Positions 44,156-53,700 of a stretch of 64,000 nt of DNA are shown here, piece after piece. Source of the DNA: Sphingomonas sp. HMP9. Its GTDB lineage: Bacteria > Pseudomonadota > Alphaproteobacteria > Sphingomonadales > Sphingomonadaceae. The stretch lies in assembly GCF_013374115.1 (NCBI RefSeq), contig NZ_AP022673.1:2198501-2262500 (forward strand), given 5' to 3'. Positions within the stretch are counted from its first letter, which is position 1. The number at the start of each line of letters is the position of its first letter. The notes below the pieces were generated by a model. That model made no database searches, was not told the DNA's origin, and worked only from the letters and a program-made list of their open reading frames with translations. The translations under genes and the position numbers were made by a program.

Positions 44156-44500
44156 TCATTTTAGCAGCTGCTCAGCGAGCTCCAGGTCGACGTGAAGTGT
44201 ATCGTCCGTAAGCTCTGCCCGAACCACGACTGCGTCGCCTGGAATGAGCGGGTGCTCGATCAGGTCGCCGAAGCGACGCCCATGCCAGGCGACGAGCACC
44301 GTGTCCGGTAGCACGCACTTGCGAAGGATGAATTCGGAACGGTCGAAGGTCCATCCCGCTGCCCACTCGCCGACGAGACATCTGATCACACCTTCGTCCC
44401 AGACGAGCTCGCCGACATAGTCATCGCCGTCGCCGCCACCGAACTGGAAATCGATGGCCGGCCGATCGTTGAGGCGAGCGACCAGATCGGATCGCGACAT
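44156..44500 (-). CDS. Small hypothetical protein made mainly of the LIxHP motif domain
   Basis: 114 residues, beta-rich: DDYVGELVWDEGVIRCLVGE, RSEFILRKCVLPDTVLVAWH, then GRRFGDLIEHPLIPGDAVVV and a closing strand LHVDLELAE. It is the shortest of the three proteins sharing this motif and probably shows the domain boundaries. It starts 35 bases after the stop of the 212-residue gene, so co-transcription is likely. Function unknown. Confidence 0.65.
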   Translation of the reverse strand: MSRSDLVARLNDRPAIDFQFGGGDGDDYVGELVWDEGVIRCLVGEWAAGWTFDRSEFILRKCVLPDTVLVAWHGRRFGDLIEHPLIPGDAVVVRAELTDDTLHVDLELAEQLLK

Positions 44501-44535
44501 CGACGAAGCGTCAACCAGGTTCAGAGCATCGTCAT

Positions 44536-45174
44536 CTATCCAGCCGACCGATCCACAGACGTCCGCGAGCAGCGCAGTCGTTTGCGCTCCGCGTGATCGG
44601 CGACCAGATCCGCCAACTCAGACCCGAACACCCCGACGTCGTCAACGCGATGGCGATGAATGCCCATCCTTAGATTTTCACCGAGCGTCTCGATATCGGC
44701 CAGCATCAGGTAGCCGGGAGAGACGTCGGACACTTTCAACCCGATCGCGATCAGACGGGCGGGATGAAGCCCGCCGGCGACCGGGGCGATCGCCTCCTCG
44801 ATCAGTCGCCGTAGAGATCGCGACCCTTCTTCCCGCTGAGCGAGGTCGCGGAACGTCGCCGCGGCTTCCAGCAGGCGTTCCACCCAGATCCTGACTGGTT
44901 CACGCTTGTTGTATTGCAACTGCATGTCGAACCTGAATTCGCACTCTTCGGCGTCGGAGAGCGGGACCGCGCGGATATGCAGGGAATTGCCGTGATCGGA
45001 GCCGTGCCTTGCGGGCGCCAACGAGAATTCGCCAAGCATATCCAAACCCCGCCGGGTGTTGTTGGCACACGACAATATGGCGTCCATCTCGGACTTGAGC
45101 TCCGGATCGATGTCCTGCTGTTCGAAGCGGACCATGTACATCCTAGCTGGCGTCGGATCATTCTTCGCTGACAT
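44536..45174 (-). CDS. Hypothetical protein
   Basis: 212 residues; not recognised. A beta-rich first half (ARMYMVRFEQQDIDPELKSE, NSLHIRAVPLSDAEECEFRF, DMQLQYNKREPVRIWVERLL) is followed by helices (AATFRDLAQREEGSRSLRRL). GAGGT seven bases before the ATG. First gene of a minus-strand group that ends at 42796. No signal peptide and no membrane segment, so cytosolic. Confidence 0.65.
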   Translation of the reverse strand: MSAKNDPTPARMYMVRFEQQDIDPELKSEMDAILSCANNTRRGLDMLGEFSLAPARHGSDHGNSLHIRAVPLSDAEECEFRFDMQLQYNKREPVRIWVERLLEAAATFRDLAQREEGSRSLRRLIEEAIAPVAGGLHPARLIAIGLKVSDVSPGYLMLADIETLGENLRMGIHRHRVDDVGVFGSELADLVADHAERKRLRCSRTSVDRSAG

Positions 45175-45740
45175 GCCACGTACCTCACTACGTATTGCTT
45201 TTGGCTTGATCGACTCCGTTTTCTACATCAGTCAGAGTTACCGCCATGCAACACTGGAAGCGCCGAACTCTGCTTGACCGTATTGGACGGGAAGGCGATG
45301 TCCTATAGAAGATCATCCGCCTCGGAGCGCCGATCTCTCATCTGATCCGATCCACCCGCTCGAATGCAACGACGTAACACCTCGCTTCCATCACTTTGGA
45401 CAGGCCGTCATCAAATCAATCTCGATACCCGTCTCCGATGAACTAGCCCCCGGAGCCTTTCGGAAATGTTACAGGGACGAGCCTTCGACGCGACGCTCCA
45501 CCACGCCCCGAAAGAGGGACGCCTGCACGGGGTGGGCATTGTAGACCCTCGCCGCGCGGGGTCCGTCCTCGCGCACTTGCTCCGCGGTCGTCGAGCGCGG
45601 TCAGCAGACTGGATCAGGCGCAGTTAGAGACGGCGTTGCCGGTGTTGGCGGGCTCCGTCGCGGCCGATGCGATTTAGCGAGAGGTTGAGAATGTGATCGG
45701 GCTTATCGATCCTTCCCCGGAACGGGATCGTCCGCTTCGC
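45175..45740. other. 566-base intergenic region
   Basis: Upstream of the 212-residue gene and downstream of the ATPase gene. No gene-like frame. The first half is less GC-rich than the neighbours and probably holds the promoter of the minus-strand group. No hairpin clearly acting as terminator was found. Confidence 0.45.
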
Positions 45741-48371
45741 TCATGGTAGGGTGATCCGATTGGCAGCGACATGCCGGAACGCCTTCGAGCGGCAGGTCAG
45801 CAGGATGACCTGCATCCGTTTCGACGCCTCCTGGAGGATGTCGGTCATCGTCTCCAGGCGTGCGTCGTCCGAATACACGAGCGGATCGTCGAGGATCAGC
45901 GAGATCGGCGCCCCGTCGTCCAGCAGCATGTCCGCGAACGCCAGGCGCGTCAGGATGGCGAGCTGTTCCTGAGTGCCTTTGCTGAGGTCCCCACACGTCT
46001 CGTCGATGCCCGCCCGGGTCACGCCCGCCAGGCCAAGCCCGTCGTCGAACGACAGTTGGCATCCCGGCAGCAGCTGCCCGATGTATCCCGCCGCCCGCCT
46101 GGTGACCGGGCCGAGGAACGTCATTGAAGCGTCTTTCGCGGCCTGCGTCAGCGTGGAACGCAGTAGCTCCAACTTATCCGCCTCCGCCCGCAGCCGTTCG
46201 CATTTCGAGGTCGCGGCCTCTTCCTGCTCGCGCGTTTCGGCGACGCGACCGGCCGGCCCGGAGGTCCCTTCCCGGACCACTGAAGCCTCGAGCGAAGCGA
46301 TCTTCGCCGTAAGTTCGAGCTGTTCCTGTCCGGCGCGAACGGTCGAGCGGTCGATGTTCTCGGTGCGTCGCGCGATCGCTTCTAGATTGAACGCCTGCGA
46401 TCCCTCGCGGGCCTTCTCCCATCCCTCCAACTTCGTCGCGCGCTCGCGCTGCGCTTCGGCGAGCGCGGCGTCCAGCGCCGCCCGGTCTCCAACCTCGCGG
46501 GCGACCCGGACATTCTCCGAAGCCGCCTCGGACTCTCGTATCGCCGAGGCGAGCTCGGCGGCCGCGGTCGCCATCGCGGTCTCGGCCTTCGACAGCGCCG
46601 AGCGCGCTTCCTCGTGCCGCCCCATCGCGGTCGCCTCCGCGAGCTTGGCTTCCGCCGATCCCCTCTCGAGTCCCGAGACGTCGTCCACCGGTGAACTTCC
46701 GCCGCAGACCCCGTCACCCAACTCGGCGACATAGGCGCGCAGCGCATCGGCTCCCGGACCAAGACCGATCGTGGGATCGCCCGGACAGGCCGCAGCGATC
46801 TGAGCCCGAAGGGCTTTCAGCTCGCGCGTCGCGGCGGCGGCCCGCTCGTTCCTGGCGACGCCTGCGGGGTGCGAATCCACCCCAAGCGTTTGGCGGGCTG
46901 CGGCCACTTCGTCACGGGCAGCCGCCAGTTCGACGTCGATGGACCGCCCCGAGCCCTGCGGCGGCGTCACTGTCATGGTGCCGGCTCCGACGATCTCGAA
47001 GCGGGTGACGGTCAGAACGTCGGCGCCCGAGATGTCGCTCGGCTCGCCGTCGATCCTGAGATCCATCCCTTCGGCCAGGTCGATCTCGACCTTGACCGTC
47101 CCGGCATCGAACCGGGCCTGTGCCTCGATCGCGGCCCGTTCCAGCGTCGCCAGTTTCTCGAGATCGCCTTTTTCGACTGCCCCCTTGGACTCGACGGCGA
47201 GATCGCGCTCGCGCTCTTCGAGGCCAGTGAGGGCGTTGCGAGCGTCGATCGCCCGTCGTGCGGCCGCGGCGGTCGAGAACTCGCGAACGCGTTCGTTGGC
47301 GGCCATGACCGCGTCGTCCGCGATCCGTCGTGCGGCGCGAGCCTCGTTGAGGGTCGATCTGCGGGACTTCTCGTCGTCGCTCGCCGTGTCCAACGCCGAC
47401 TGCGCTTCCTCCTTCGCGGTCTGTTTCAGACCCAAAGCGATGCCGGCCTCGTCCACGCGACGCTCGACCGAGTCGAGACGCTCGATCCGCGCCGCCGCCG
47501 TCTTCGCCACCTCGTCGGCTCGCCCGTGCTCCGCCTCCGCGGCCATTGATCGCAATGCCGCCGTTTCGGCGACCTTCTGGTCCGCCACGAGTTTGCGTCG
47601 CTCCTCCGCCGTTTCCGGATCGACGAGATCGCGCTGGACAATTTTCAGCCGCGCTTTTGCGGTATCGAGTTCGGTCAGCGACTGCTCGTACTCGCGGAAG
47701 ACGGTCTCCGCCTGTCGGCGCGCCTCGGCGGTCGACGTCACCAGGGCTTCGGCGGCCGCCAGTTCTCCCTTCGACTTACCGTTTCCCGCCGTGCGCAATG
47801 CCAGGTACGCAGTCTCGACATTGCCTCGGATGGCGTCGAAGCGTCGGCCTCCCGTGACCGCGCCAACTTCGGCCTCAAGCACGCCGCGCACGGTGTCGCG
47901 CACCAGGCGGTTCGGACTTTCGACCGCGAACGCGCTGGCCTGCTCGACCCAGAGCATGCCGAGCGGGCCTCGCGTCTCGTGGTCGCTGCTCCTGTTGTTT
48001 CCACGCTCGAAGCCGAGGAGCTCCTGCAGGGCGTCCTCGGCCGCCTCGCTGTCGCGGCGGCCGCCCGCTCCGGTGAGCCGCACGCTCGGCGACCTAATAA
48101 ACTGCTTTTCGAGCGTCCAGGCCTCCCCCTTCACCTCAAAGCCGACGGCGACGCGCGGAGCGACGTCGTCCCCCTTCGGCAGGAAGGATCGGGTCAGGTC
48201 ATTCTTCGTCGAATAGCGGATGAAGAACACCGCGCGCAGCGCTTCGAGAAGCGTGGACTTGCCCATCTCGTTGGGCTCGACGACGATGTTCAGACCATCG
48301 GTGAAGCCTTCGATCCGGAGCGGATCGCGGAACTTGCGGAAGTTGGCCAGTTCGAGCGACCTGATGATCAT
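45741..48371 (-). CDS. SbcC/YhaN-like AAA ATPase (SMC-type)
   Basis: 876 residues. Residues 1-45 are the N-terminal ATPase half (IRSLELANFRKFRDPLRIEG) with Walker A EPNEMGKSTLLEALR (32-46), typical of YhaN-like proteins. Long alanine/glutamate coiled coils fill about 180-400 and 560-740. The C-terminal half has the ABC signature CGDLSKGTQEQLAILTRLAF and Walker B PISLILDDPLVYSDD. No Cys-x-x-Cys zinc hook is seen in the centre, which separates it from SbcC/Rad50 proper. Its ATG overlaps the phosphoesterase stop (ATGA). Together they should form a DNA-end-processing nuclease. Confidence 0.88.
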   Translation of the reverse strand: MIIRSLELANFRKFRDPLRIEGFTDGLNIVVEPNEMGKSTLLEALRAVFFIRYSTKNDLTRSFLPKGDDVAPRVAVGFEVKGEAWTLEKQFIRSPSVRLTGAGGRRDSEAAEDALQELLGFERGNNRSSDHETRGPLGMLWVEQASAFAVESPNRLVRDTVRGVLEAEVGAVTGGRRFDAIRGNVETAYLALRTAGNGKSKGELAAAEALVTSTAEARRQAETVFREYEQSLTELDTAKARLKIVQRDLVDPETAEERRKLVADQKVAETAALRSMAAEAEHGRADEVAKTAAARIERLDSVERRVDEAGIALGLKQTAKEEAQSALDTASDDEKSRRSTLNEARAARRIADDAVMAANERVREFSTAAAARRAIDARNALTGLEERERDLAVESKGAVEKGDLEKLATLERAAIEAQARFDAGTVKVEIDLAEGMDLRIDGEPSDISGADVLTVTRFEIVGAGTMTVTPPQGSGRSIDVELAAARDEVAAARQTLGVDSHPAGVARNERAAAATRELKALRAQIAAACPGDPTIGLGPGADALRAYVAELGDGVCGGSSPVDDVSGLERGSAEAKLAEATAMGRHEEARSALSKAETAMATAAAELASAIRESEAASENVRVAREVGDRAALDAALAEAQRERATKLEGWEKAREGSQAFNLEAIARRTENIDRSTVRAGQEQLELTAKIASLEASVVREGTSGPAGRVAETREQEEAATSKCERLRAEADKLELLRSTLTQAAKDASMTFLGPVTRRAAGYIGQLLPGCQLSFDDGLGLAGVTRAGIDETCGDLSKGTQEQLAILTRLAFADMLLDDGAPISLILDDPLVYSDDARLETMTDILQEASKRMQVILLTCRSKAFRHVAANRITLP

Positions 48372-49486
48372 CGCGCCGCCTCCGCGTCGTACCGCATCGC
48401 CTCGACATAGAGCCTTTCGAGCGCGGCGGACGCGACATGGGAGTTCACCCCACCACCGTCAGCCAATTCCTGGAGCGTCGTGGACGCTGCGGCGAGCGCC
48501 CCCTGCACGTCTATCCGGGCGACGTCCTCGACGGTGGGTTTTGCGATGAAGCCCTCCGCATCGAGGTCGAGGTGTCGGAGTTCGTGCGCGACGCGACCTT
48601 CGATCGTCGCCATGATAGCGACGCGCTGGGCCAGACTGGCGACGCCGCCAAGCCTGAGCGAAAGCAGCACGTCCGAGAGGCGCCCCTCGTCGCGGAGCGC
48701 TCCCAGTTCACGCTCCCGATCCTCCACCGTCGCCAGTTCCCAGCGTCGTGAAAGCCATCGGAAGCGGCCGGTCTCGACGCGCTCGAACACCGGCGCGTCG
48801 CCGGCACGTGCGTCGACGGAGACGCACGCGCCCGGCTCGTCCCGTCCGAACCGGTCGGTCTCGGGAGTGCCGCTGTACGCGGTGCGATCGCCCACCGCGA
48901 GAAAGCCATGCCAATCGCCAAGAGCCAGATAGTCGAGGCCGGCCGAGCGCGCCCGATCCGGCGGTATGATGTTGGAGCTCTCACCGGTCGCGCCGAACTC
49001 GGTGATCGAACCGTGCGCCAGGCCGATGCGGAGAGACCCCGGCGGGGTCGCCATGTCCACCATCGCGGCGGTGGGATCGAGGACGGTCTTGCGATGTTCG
49101 AGCGGTGCCGGCAGCAGCCACGCGCCCTCCTCCATCTCGACCGCCTCGGGCGTGTCGACGATGCGGACGTTCGCCGGTGCCAGACGTCGGACCCTGCTCC
49201 ACAGACCGCCGGCGCGCGAATGGTCGTGGTTCCCGGGCATGAGCCACCACGTGACGGGGGCCCGCTCCATGCGCGAGACGGCCTGCCCGACGATCCGATC
49301 GCCCGGATCCACGTTGTCGAACACGTCGCCGGCGACGACGACATGATTGGACCCGGTGCCCGCCGCGACGGCCGCGATCCGGTCTATCGCGTCGAGCCGG
49401 GCTTCGTTCAGGGCGCTCCGAACGTCCGGCGGAAAGCGGGCGAAGGGCTTGCCGAGCTGCCAATCGGCCGTGTGGATCATCTTCAT
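48368..49486 (-). CDS. SbcD/YhaO-like metallophosphoesterase (Mre11 family)
   Basis: 372 residues. Metal-binding motifs in order: MIHTADWQLGKPF (Asp-x-x), VVVAGDVFDNVDP (GDxxD), MPGNHDHSRAGG (GNHD), GLAHGSI and YLALGDWHG. This is the Mre11/SbcD set. A C-terminal capping region follows. Start ATG 49486 (MKMIHTADW) behind GGTGA; a frame 14 codons longer would run toward the operator. It is the nuclease subunit for the ATPase encoded directly downstream. Its promoter carries the operator-like motif also present at the WYL/helicase promoter. Confidence 0.88.
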   Translation of the reverse strand: MKMIHTADWQLGKPFARFPPDVRSALNEARLDAIDRIAAVAAGTGSNHVVVAGDVFDNVDPGDRIVGQAVSRMERAPVTWWLMPGNHDHSRAGGLWSRVRRLAPANVRIVDTPEAVEMEEGAWLLPAPLEHRKTVLDPTAAMVDMATPPGSLRIGLAHGSITEFGATGESSNIIPPDRARSAGLDYLALGDWHGFLAVGDRTAYSGTPETDRFGRDEPGACVSVDARAGDAPVFERVETGRFRWLSRRWELATVEDRERELGALRDEGRLSDVLLSLRLGGVASLAQRVAIMATIEGRVAHELRHLDLDAEGFIAKPTVEDVARIDVQGALAAASTTLQELADGGGVNSHVASAALERLYVEAMRYDAEAAR

Positions 49487-49528
49487 GAGGTCACCAATCC
49501 GTTCCGTATCGATCCGACGTCGTTTCAC

Positions 49529-49550
49529 ATATGGGTGTCAGATTCTGTCA
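49529..49550 (+). promoter_or_regulatory. Operator-like motif, site 1 (SbcCD-like promoter)
   Basis: Contains GGGTGTCAGATTCTGTC, nearly identical to the motif at 50655-50675 (GGGTGACAAATTCTGTC on the minus strand). It lies 43-64 bases before the phosphoesterase ATG. Likely bound by the WYL regulator. Confidence 0.6.
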
Positions 49551-49627
49551 TGCTCGAAAATTCTAGCAACTCCGTCGTGAACCGATCCGCTACGGCAACG
49601 CCGTAAAGGCACGACGGAAGCCACTGA

Positions 49628-49749
49628 CCATCTCCCGGAGGGGTTCGGGAGACAGCACCTCAACGGCGTCGCCCCACGCGTAGAGGTGCCATCTCCCGGA
49701 GGGGTTCGGGAGACAGCACCTCAACGGCGTCGCCCCACGCGTAGAGGTG
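49628..49749. repeat. 61-bp tandem duplication at the 3' end of the WYL gene
   Basis: Two adjacent identical units starting at 49628 and 49689 (CCATCTCCCGGAGGGGTTCG onward). Because 61 is not a multiple of three it changes the last codons of the WYL gene. Confidence 0.95.
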
Positions 49750-50643
49750 CCAAGTCATCTCGAGATGTCCGGAGGCCTCGAATCGTACGATGAGCGATCC
49801 GTCGACGGTCTCCTCGGTCTTCTGTGTGGGATGGAAGACGTAGCGACGGGCATGGGCCGCGGCGTCCGGCCGGAATCGCCAGATGACTTCGCCGTGCTCC
49901 TTCTCGCTCTCGCAGGAACCGAAGCCCTTCTCGGCATGGCTCTTCAGATTGAAGGCCGGATCGATCTCGAACGTCTGGTCGAGCGCCTCAGCGTAGTAGA
50001 TCTCCTCGACGCGGTAGTGCTGCAGCTTCGCGTTCGGACCCTTCGCCGTGTCGCGCGCGACAAGGTAGCGACGGACGCCGAGCAGCAGACCATGTGGCGC
50101 GACCACCCGTTCGCTGGGATCATCCTCGTCGCGCCTGCGGTACAGGATCCGGAGCAGGCACGGCCCCTTCAAGGCGTCGTATATCGCTTCGACCACCTCC
50201 TCGTCGGCGGCGGGCCGGGGTCCAGGGCGCGCGGCGTGACCGAGCGCCTCGAGCACAGCCTCCTTGTCGACGTCGAGACGCGTGCCCTGTTCCGGTGGGA
50301 TGAGAGCCCGCACCTTCCGTTCGAGGCTGCGGGCGCGGGAGGCCTCCTGCTTCATGCCGGCGTGGTCGAGCAGCGAAATCGCTTCGGCCAGGGCGACGAG
50401 CTCGTCGGAGGACGGTGTCAGCAGGTGCGCTATGTGCCGGGCGGGTATCCGCCACCGGGCTCGCCGGTCGTCGCCGATCCAGTAGTCCGTCTGTGCGAAG
50501 GCGGACTGCAACGCGGCGGTCATGCGCTGAGCCGTACGCTCCGAGCACCCGAACTCCGCGACGATGTCGTCGAGCGTCACGCCTCGCCGACCGGTCGCCA
50601 TCATCGCCAGCCTCAGCAGTTCCTGCGCCTTCGCGAACGACAC
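49660..50643 (-). CDS. WYL-domain transcriptional regulator (BrxR/CapW-like), C-terminus altered
   Basis: 327 residues. N-terminal winged helix (AKAQELLRLAMMATGRRGVT, DDIVAEFGCSERTAQRMTAA), then the WYL domain (LRILYRRRDEDDPSERVVAP, HGLLLGVRRYLVARD) and a C-terminal WCX part (RYVFHPTQKTEETVDGSLIV, MTWHLYAWGDAVEVLSPEPL). I prefer the GTG at 50643 (GGGGAAGA in front), since an ATG at 50673 would place the operator-like motif inside the gene. The ending REMAPLRVGRRR results from a 61-bp duplication; without it the frame would read REMVSGFRRAFTALP. Such regulators often hold defence genes silent until infection. Confidence 0.88.
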   Translation of the reverse strand: MSFAKAQELLRLAMMATGRRGVTLDDIVAEFGCSERTAQRMTAALQSAFAQTDYWIGDDRRARWRIPARHIAHLLTPSSDELVALAEAISLLDHAGMKQEASRARSLERKVRALIPPEQGTRLDVDKEAVLEALGHAARPGPRPAADEEVVEAIYDALKGPCLLRILYRRRDEDDPSERVVAPHGLLLGVRRYLVARDTAKGPNAKLQHYRVEEIYYAEALDQTFEIDPAFNLKSHAEKGFGSCESEKEHGEVIWRFRPDAAAHARRYVFHPTQKTEETVDGSLIVRFEASGHLEMTWHLYAWGDAVEVLSPEPLREMAPLRVGRRR

Positions 50644-50654
50644 GACTCTTCCCC

Positions 50655-50675
50655 GACAGAATTTGTCACCCATAT
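50655..50675 (-). promoter_or_regulatory. Operator-like motif, site 2 (WYL/helicase divergent promoter)
   Basis: Minus strand contains GGGTGACAAATTCTGTC, matching 15 of 17 bases at 49529-49550. It includes the dyad TGACA-N5-TGTC. It lies 32-52 bases before the helicase ATG, in the same relative orientation as site 1 has to its gene. Confidence 0.6.
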
Positions 50676-50706
50676 ACGATATCGGAAAGCCGAAGGGGAC
50701 TGGAAA

Positions 50707-53700
50707 ATGCGCCTGCTCGACGGACAGTTGCGGCTATCGGCCTCCGACCTGATGCGGTTCAAGGGTTGTCGCCACGCAACGACGCTTGATCTCCGACTGA
50801 TGGAGGTCGGCGACATCGTCCCGGCCGCCGAGAGGGACGAAGCGGCGCTGCTCCAGCGGCAGGGCGACGCCCACGAACTGGCGTTTCTCCAAGGACTCCG
50901 GGCGTCCGGTCGTTCCATCGTCGAGATCCCCAGGGACGGCGTCTCCCTGGAGAGGTCGGTCGAATTGACCCGCGAGGCGATGCTGGCCGGACCGGACATC
51001 ATCTTCCAAGGCGCGATGCTCGGCGGCCCTTGGGGCGGCTACTCGGACTTCCTCGAACGCGTGGATCGCCCGTCCGTGCTCGGCGCATGGTCCTACGAGG
51101 TTGTCGACACCAAGCTGAAGCGCAAGCCCGATCCGACGCACGTCCTTCAGCTGGCTCTCTACTCCGATTTGCTGGCCGACGTTCAGGGTGTGAGGCCGGA
51201 AGCGGCTCACCTCCAGTTGGGTGATGGCAGCCGTTTCACGGTACGATTGGCCGATGTTGCCTCCTATGCGCGTCATGCACGCGGCGTCTTCGGCAAATTC
51301 TTGGAAGAGCGGCCCGAGACCCGATCGGATCCGGTGTCCTCATGCGCACTGTGTCGCTGGAAGGACCATTGTCGCGAAGAGTGGGAACGGACCGACAGCC
51401 TGTCGCTGGTGGCGGGCATCACGAAGTCGCAGCGCAGCAAGTTCGAGACGGCTGGAGTCACCACGCTGACCGAGCTGGCGACGATCGACGAGCGCGTACC
51501 CAAGCTCTCGGCGGACACGCAGGACCGGCTGCGCACCCAGGCCAGGTTGCAGATGGCGCGCCGCGCCGGTGGGCTGCCGGGCTTCGAACTGCGGGACTAC
51601 CAGCCCGGCAAGGGCTTCGGCCTGCTGCCCGAGCCAGACGATGGCGACCTGTTCTACGACATCGAGGGCGATCCCTACTACGAAGGCGGCCTCGAGTATC
51701 TGCACGGTGTCTGGTTCCGGCAGCACGGCGACTGGACCTTCCGCGCGTTCTGGGCGCACGACCGGGAGGCGGAGGGCCGATCGGTCGCGGAACTCCTCGA
51801 CTTCTTCGTCGAACACCTTCGACGCCACCCAAGGGCGCGGATCTACCACTACGCCAACTACGAGATCGCGGCGCTACGCCGACTTACCGCCGAGCATCGC
51901 GTCGGCGAGGCCGCGATGGATCAGCTGCAGCGGGAACGCCGCTTCGTCGATCTGTTCAAAGTGGTGGCGGGTTCGCTGATCGCGTCCGAGAAGGGATATT
52001 CCATCAAGGATCTTGAGGCCTTCTACATGGAGAAGCGCGACGCCGACGTCGCCTCCGCCGGCGCCAGCGTGGTATTCTACGAGAACTGGCGCGAGACCGG
52101 CGACGACGAGCTGCTCGCCAAAATCTACGACTACAACCGGACCGACTGCATCTCGACCCAGCTGCTGCGCGACTGGCTCGTCCGCGACGTGCGTCTAGGC
52201 GGCATGCCGTGGCCGCAGCTCGGCGAGGTGCCGGACGCCGGTGCGCTGTTGAACGTCGATATCGAGGACGCAGAGGTGGAGACGCTGCGTCAGCGCCTCC
52301 AACCCGTCCGCCTGCGCCTGGGCGACGATGTCGCCGACCTGCTCCTGGACCTCGCCTTCTTTCACAAGCGCGAGGACAAGCCGGCGTGGTGGGCGATCTT
52401 CGATCGGCTGGCGCAGGAGAGCGAGGAGCTGGTCGACGACCTTGATTGCATCCAGGGGCTCGTGGCCGTCGGGGCGCCGGTGAAGGTGACGGCGAAGTCG
52501 TTTGAACGCACCTACAGCTTCCCGGTGCAGGAGACGAAGCTTCGCGCCGGTAAGAAGCCGTGCGTCAAGCCGGCGGCGATGCCCGAGGACGTCGACCTTC
52601 GTCAGATGGACGCCGAGGCGGGGATGCTCGTCCTCCGCCGGTCCATCGCGAAGGGTCTCCTCCCCGACACGCTGGATCTGATCCCGTCGAAGCCCATCGC
52701 CAACGGCGCGCTCCGCACCGCGATCGCTGCGGTGACCGACGAGATCATCGGCAACACTGGGCTGGCACGCGCCGTAGAACAGCTGCTGACGCGGCAGTCG
52801 CCGTCGTTCGACGACGGCCCGAGGCCCGGGGGCATCGTCGATCCCGACGGCGATCTGCCGACGCAGACCAGCGCGGCGATAGCCGCGATGGATCGGACGA
52901 CGCTCGCGCTCCAGGGACCACCGGGCACCGGCAAGACCTACGTCAGCGCCCTGTCGATCGTCGACCTGGTGCGGGCAGGCAAGCGCGTCGCCGTTTCGTC
53001 GAACAGTCACAAGGCGATCGGCAACCTGCTCGAGGCTGTTGCGACCCGGGCATCCGGCGAGGGCGTGAACTGCCGCGTCGTGCAGAAGGCGGCCGACGAG
53101 GGCGATGACGACGCCCATCCCGGCATCGTCCTGGTCTCCGACAACGACGCGCCGGAGATCGCCGCCGCCCATGTGGTCGGCGCGACGGCCTGGCACTTCG
53201 CGCGCTATGCCGCGCCGGCGTTCGACTACCTCTTCGTCGATGAGGCGGGGCAGGTGTCGCTCGCGAACATCCTCGCGATGTCCCGCTCCACGCGGAACCT
53301 CGTGCTCGTCGGCGATCCGATGCAGTTGCCGCAGCCCCTTCAGGGAACGCACCCCGGACGCAGCGGCGAGTCCTGCCTGGAGTATCTCATCGACGGGCAT
53401 CGCGTGGTGCCGGGGGACCGCGGCATCTTCATGCCGGTGAGCCGCCGGATGCATCCAGCTGTGTGCAGCTTCATCTCCGGCGCGGTGTACCAGGACCGTC
53501 TGCTGTCCGACGATGCGGCGGCAAGACAGGATCTGCGCACCGTGGACGGCGTCTCCCTGGTCGGCGCGGGCGTGCGTCCGGTCCCGCATCTCGGCCGTTC
53601 GCAGGTCAGTCCCGAGGAGATAGAGGCGATCAGGGCCCAGATCGCCAAGGTCGTCGGATCGACCTACCGCGCACGGGACGGTGTGGAGCGCGTGGTCGGC

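Noticed and set aside
46939..48216. A 425-codon plus-strand frame
   Set aside because: Antisense to the SbcC/YhaN-like gene; composition almost only Ser, Arg and Ala, typical of a shadow frame.
49628..49749. Tandem repeat considered as CRISPR
   Set aside because: Only two directly adjacent 61-base units without spacers, inside a coding end. No CRISPR array or Cas gene was seen anywhere.
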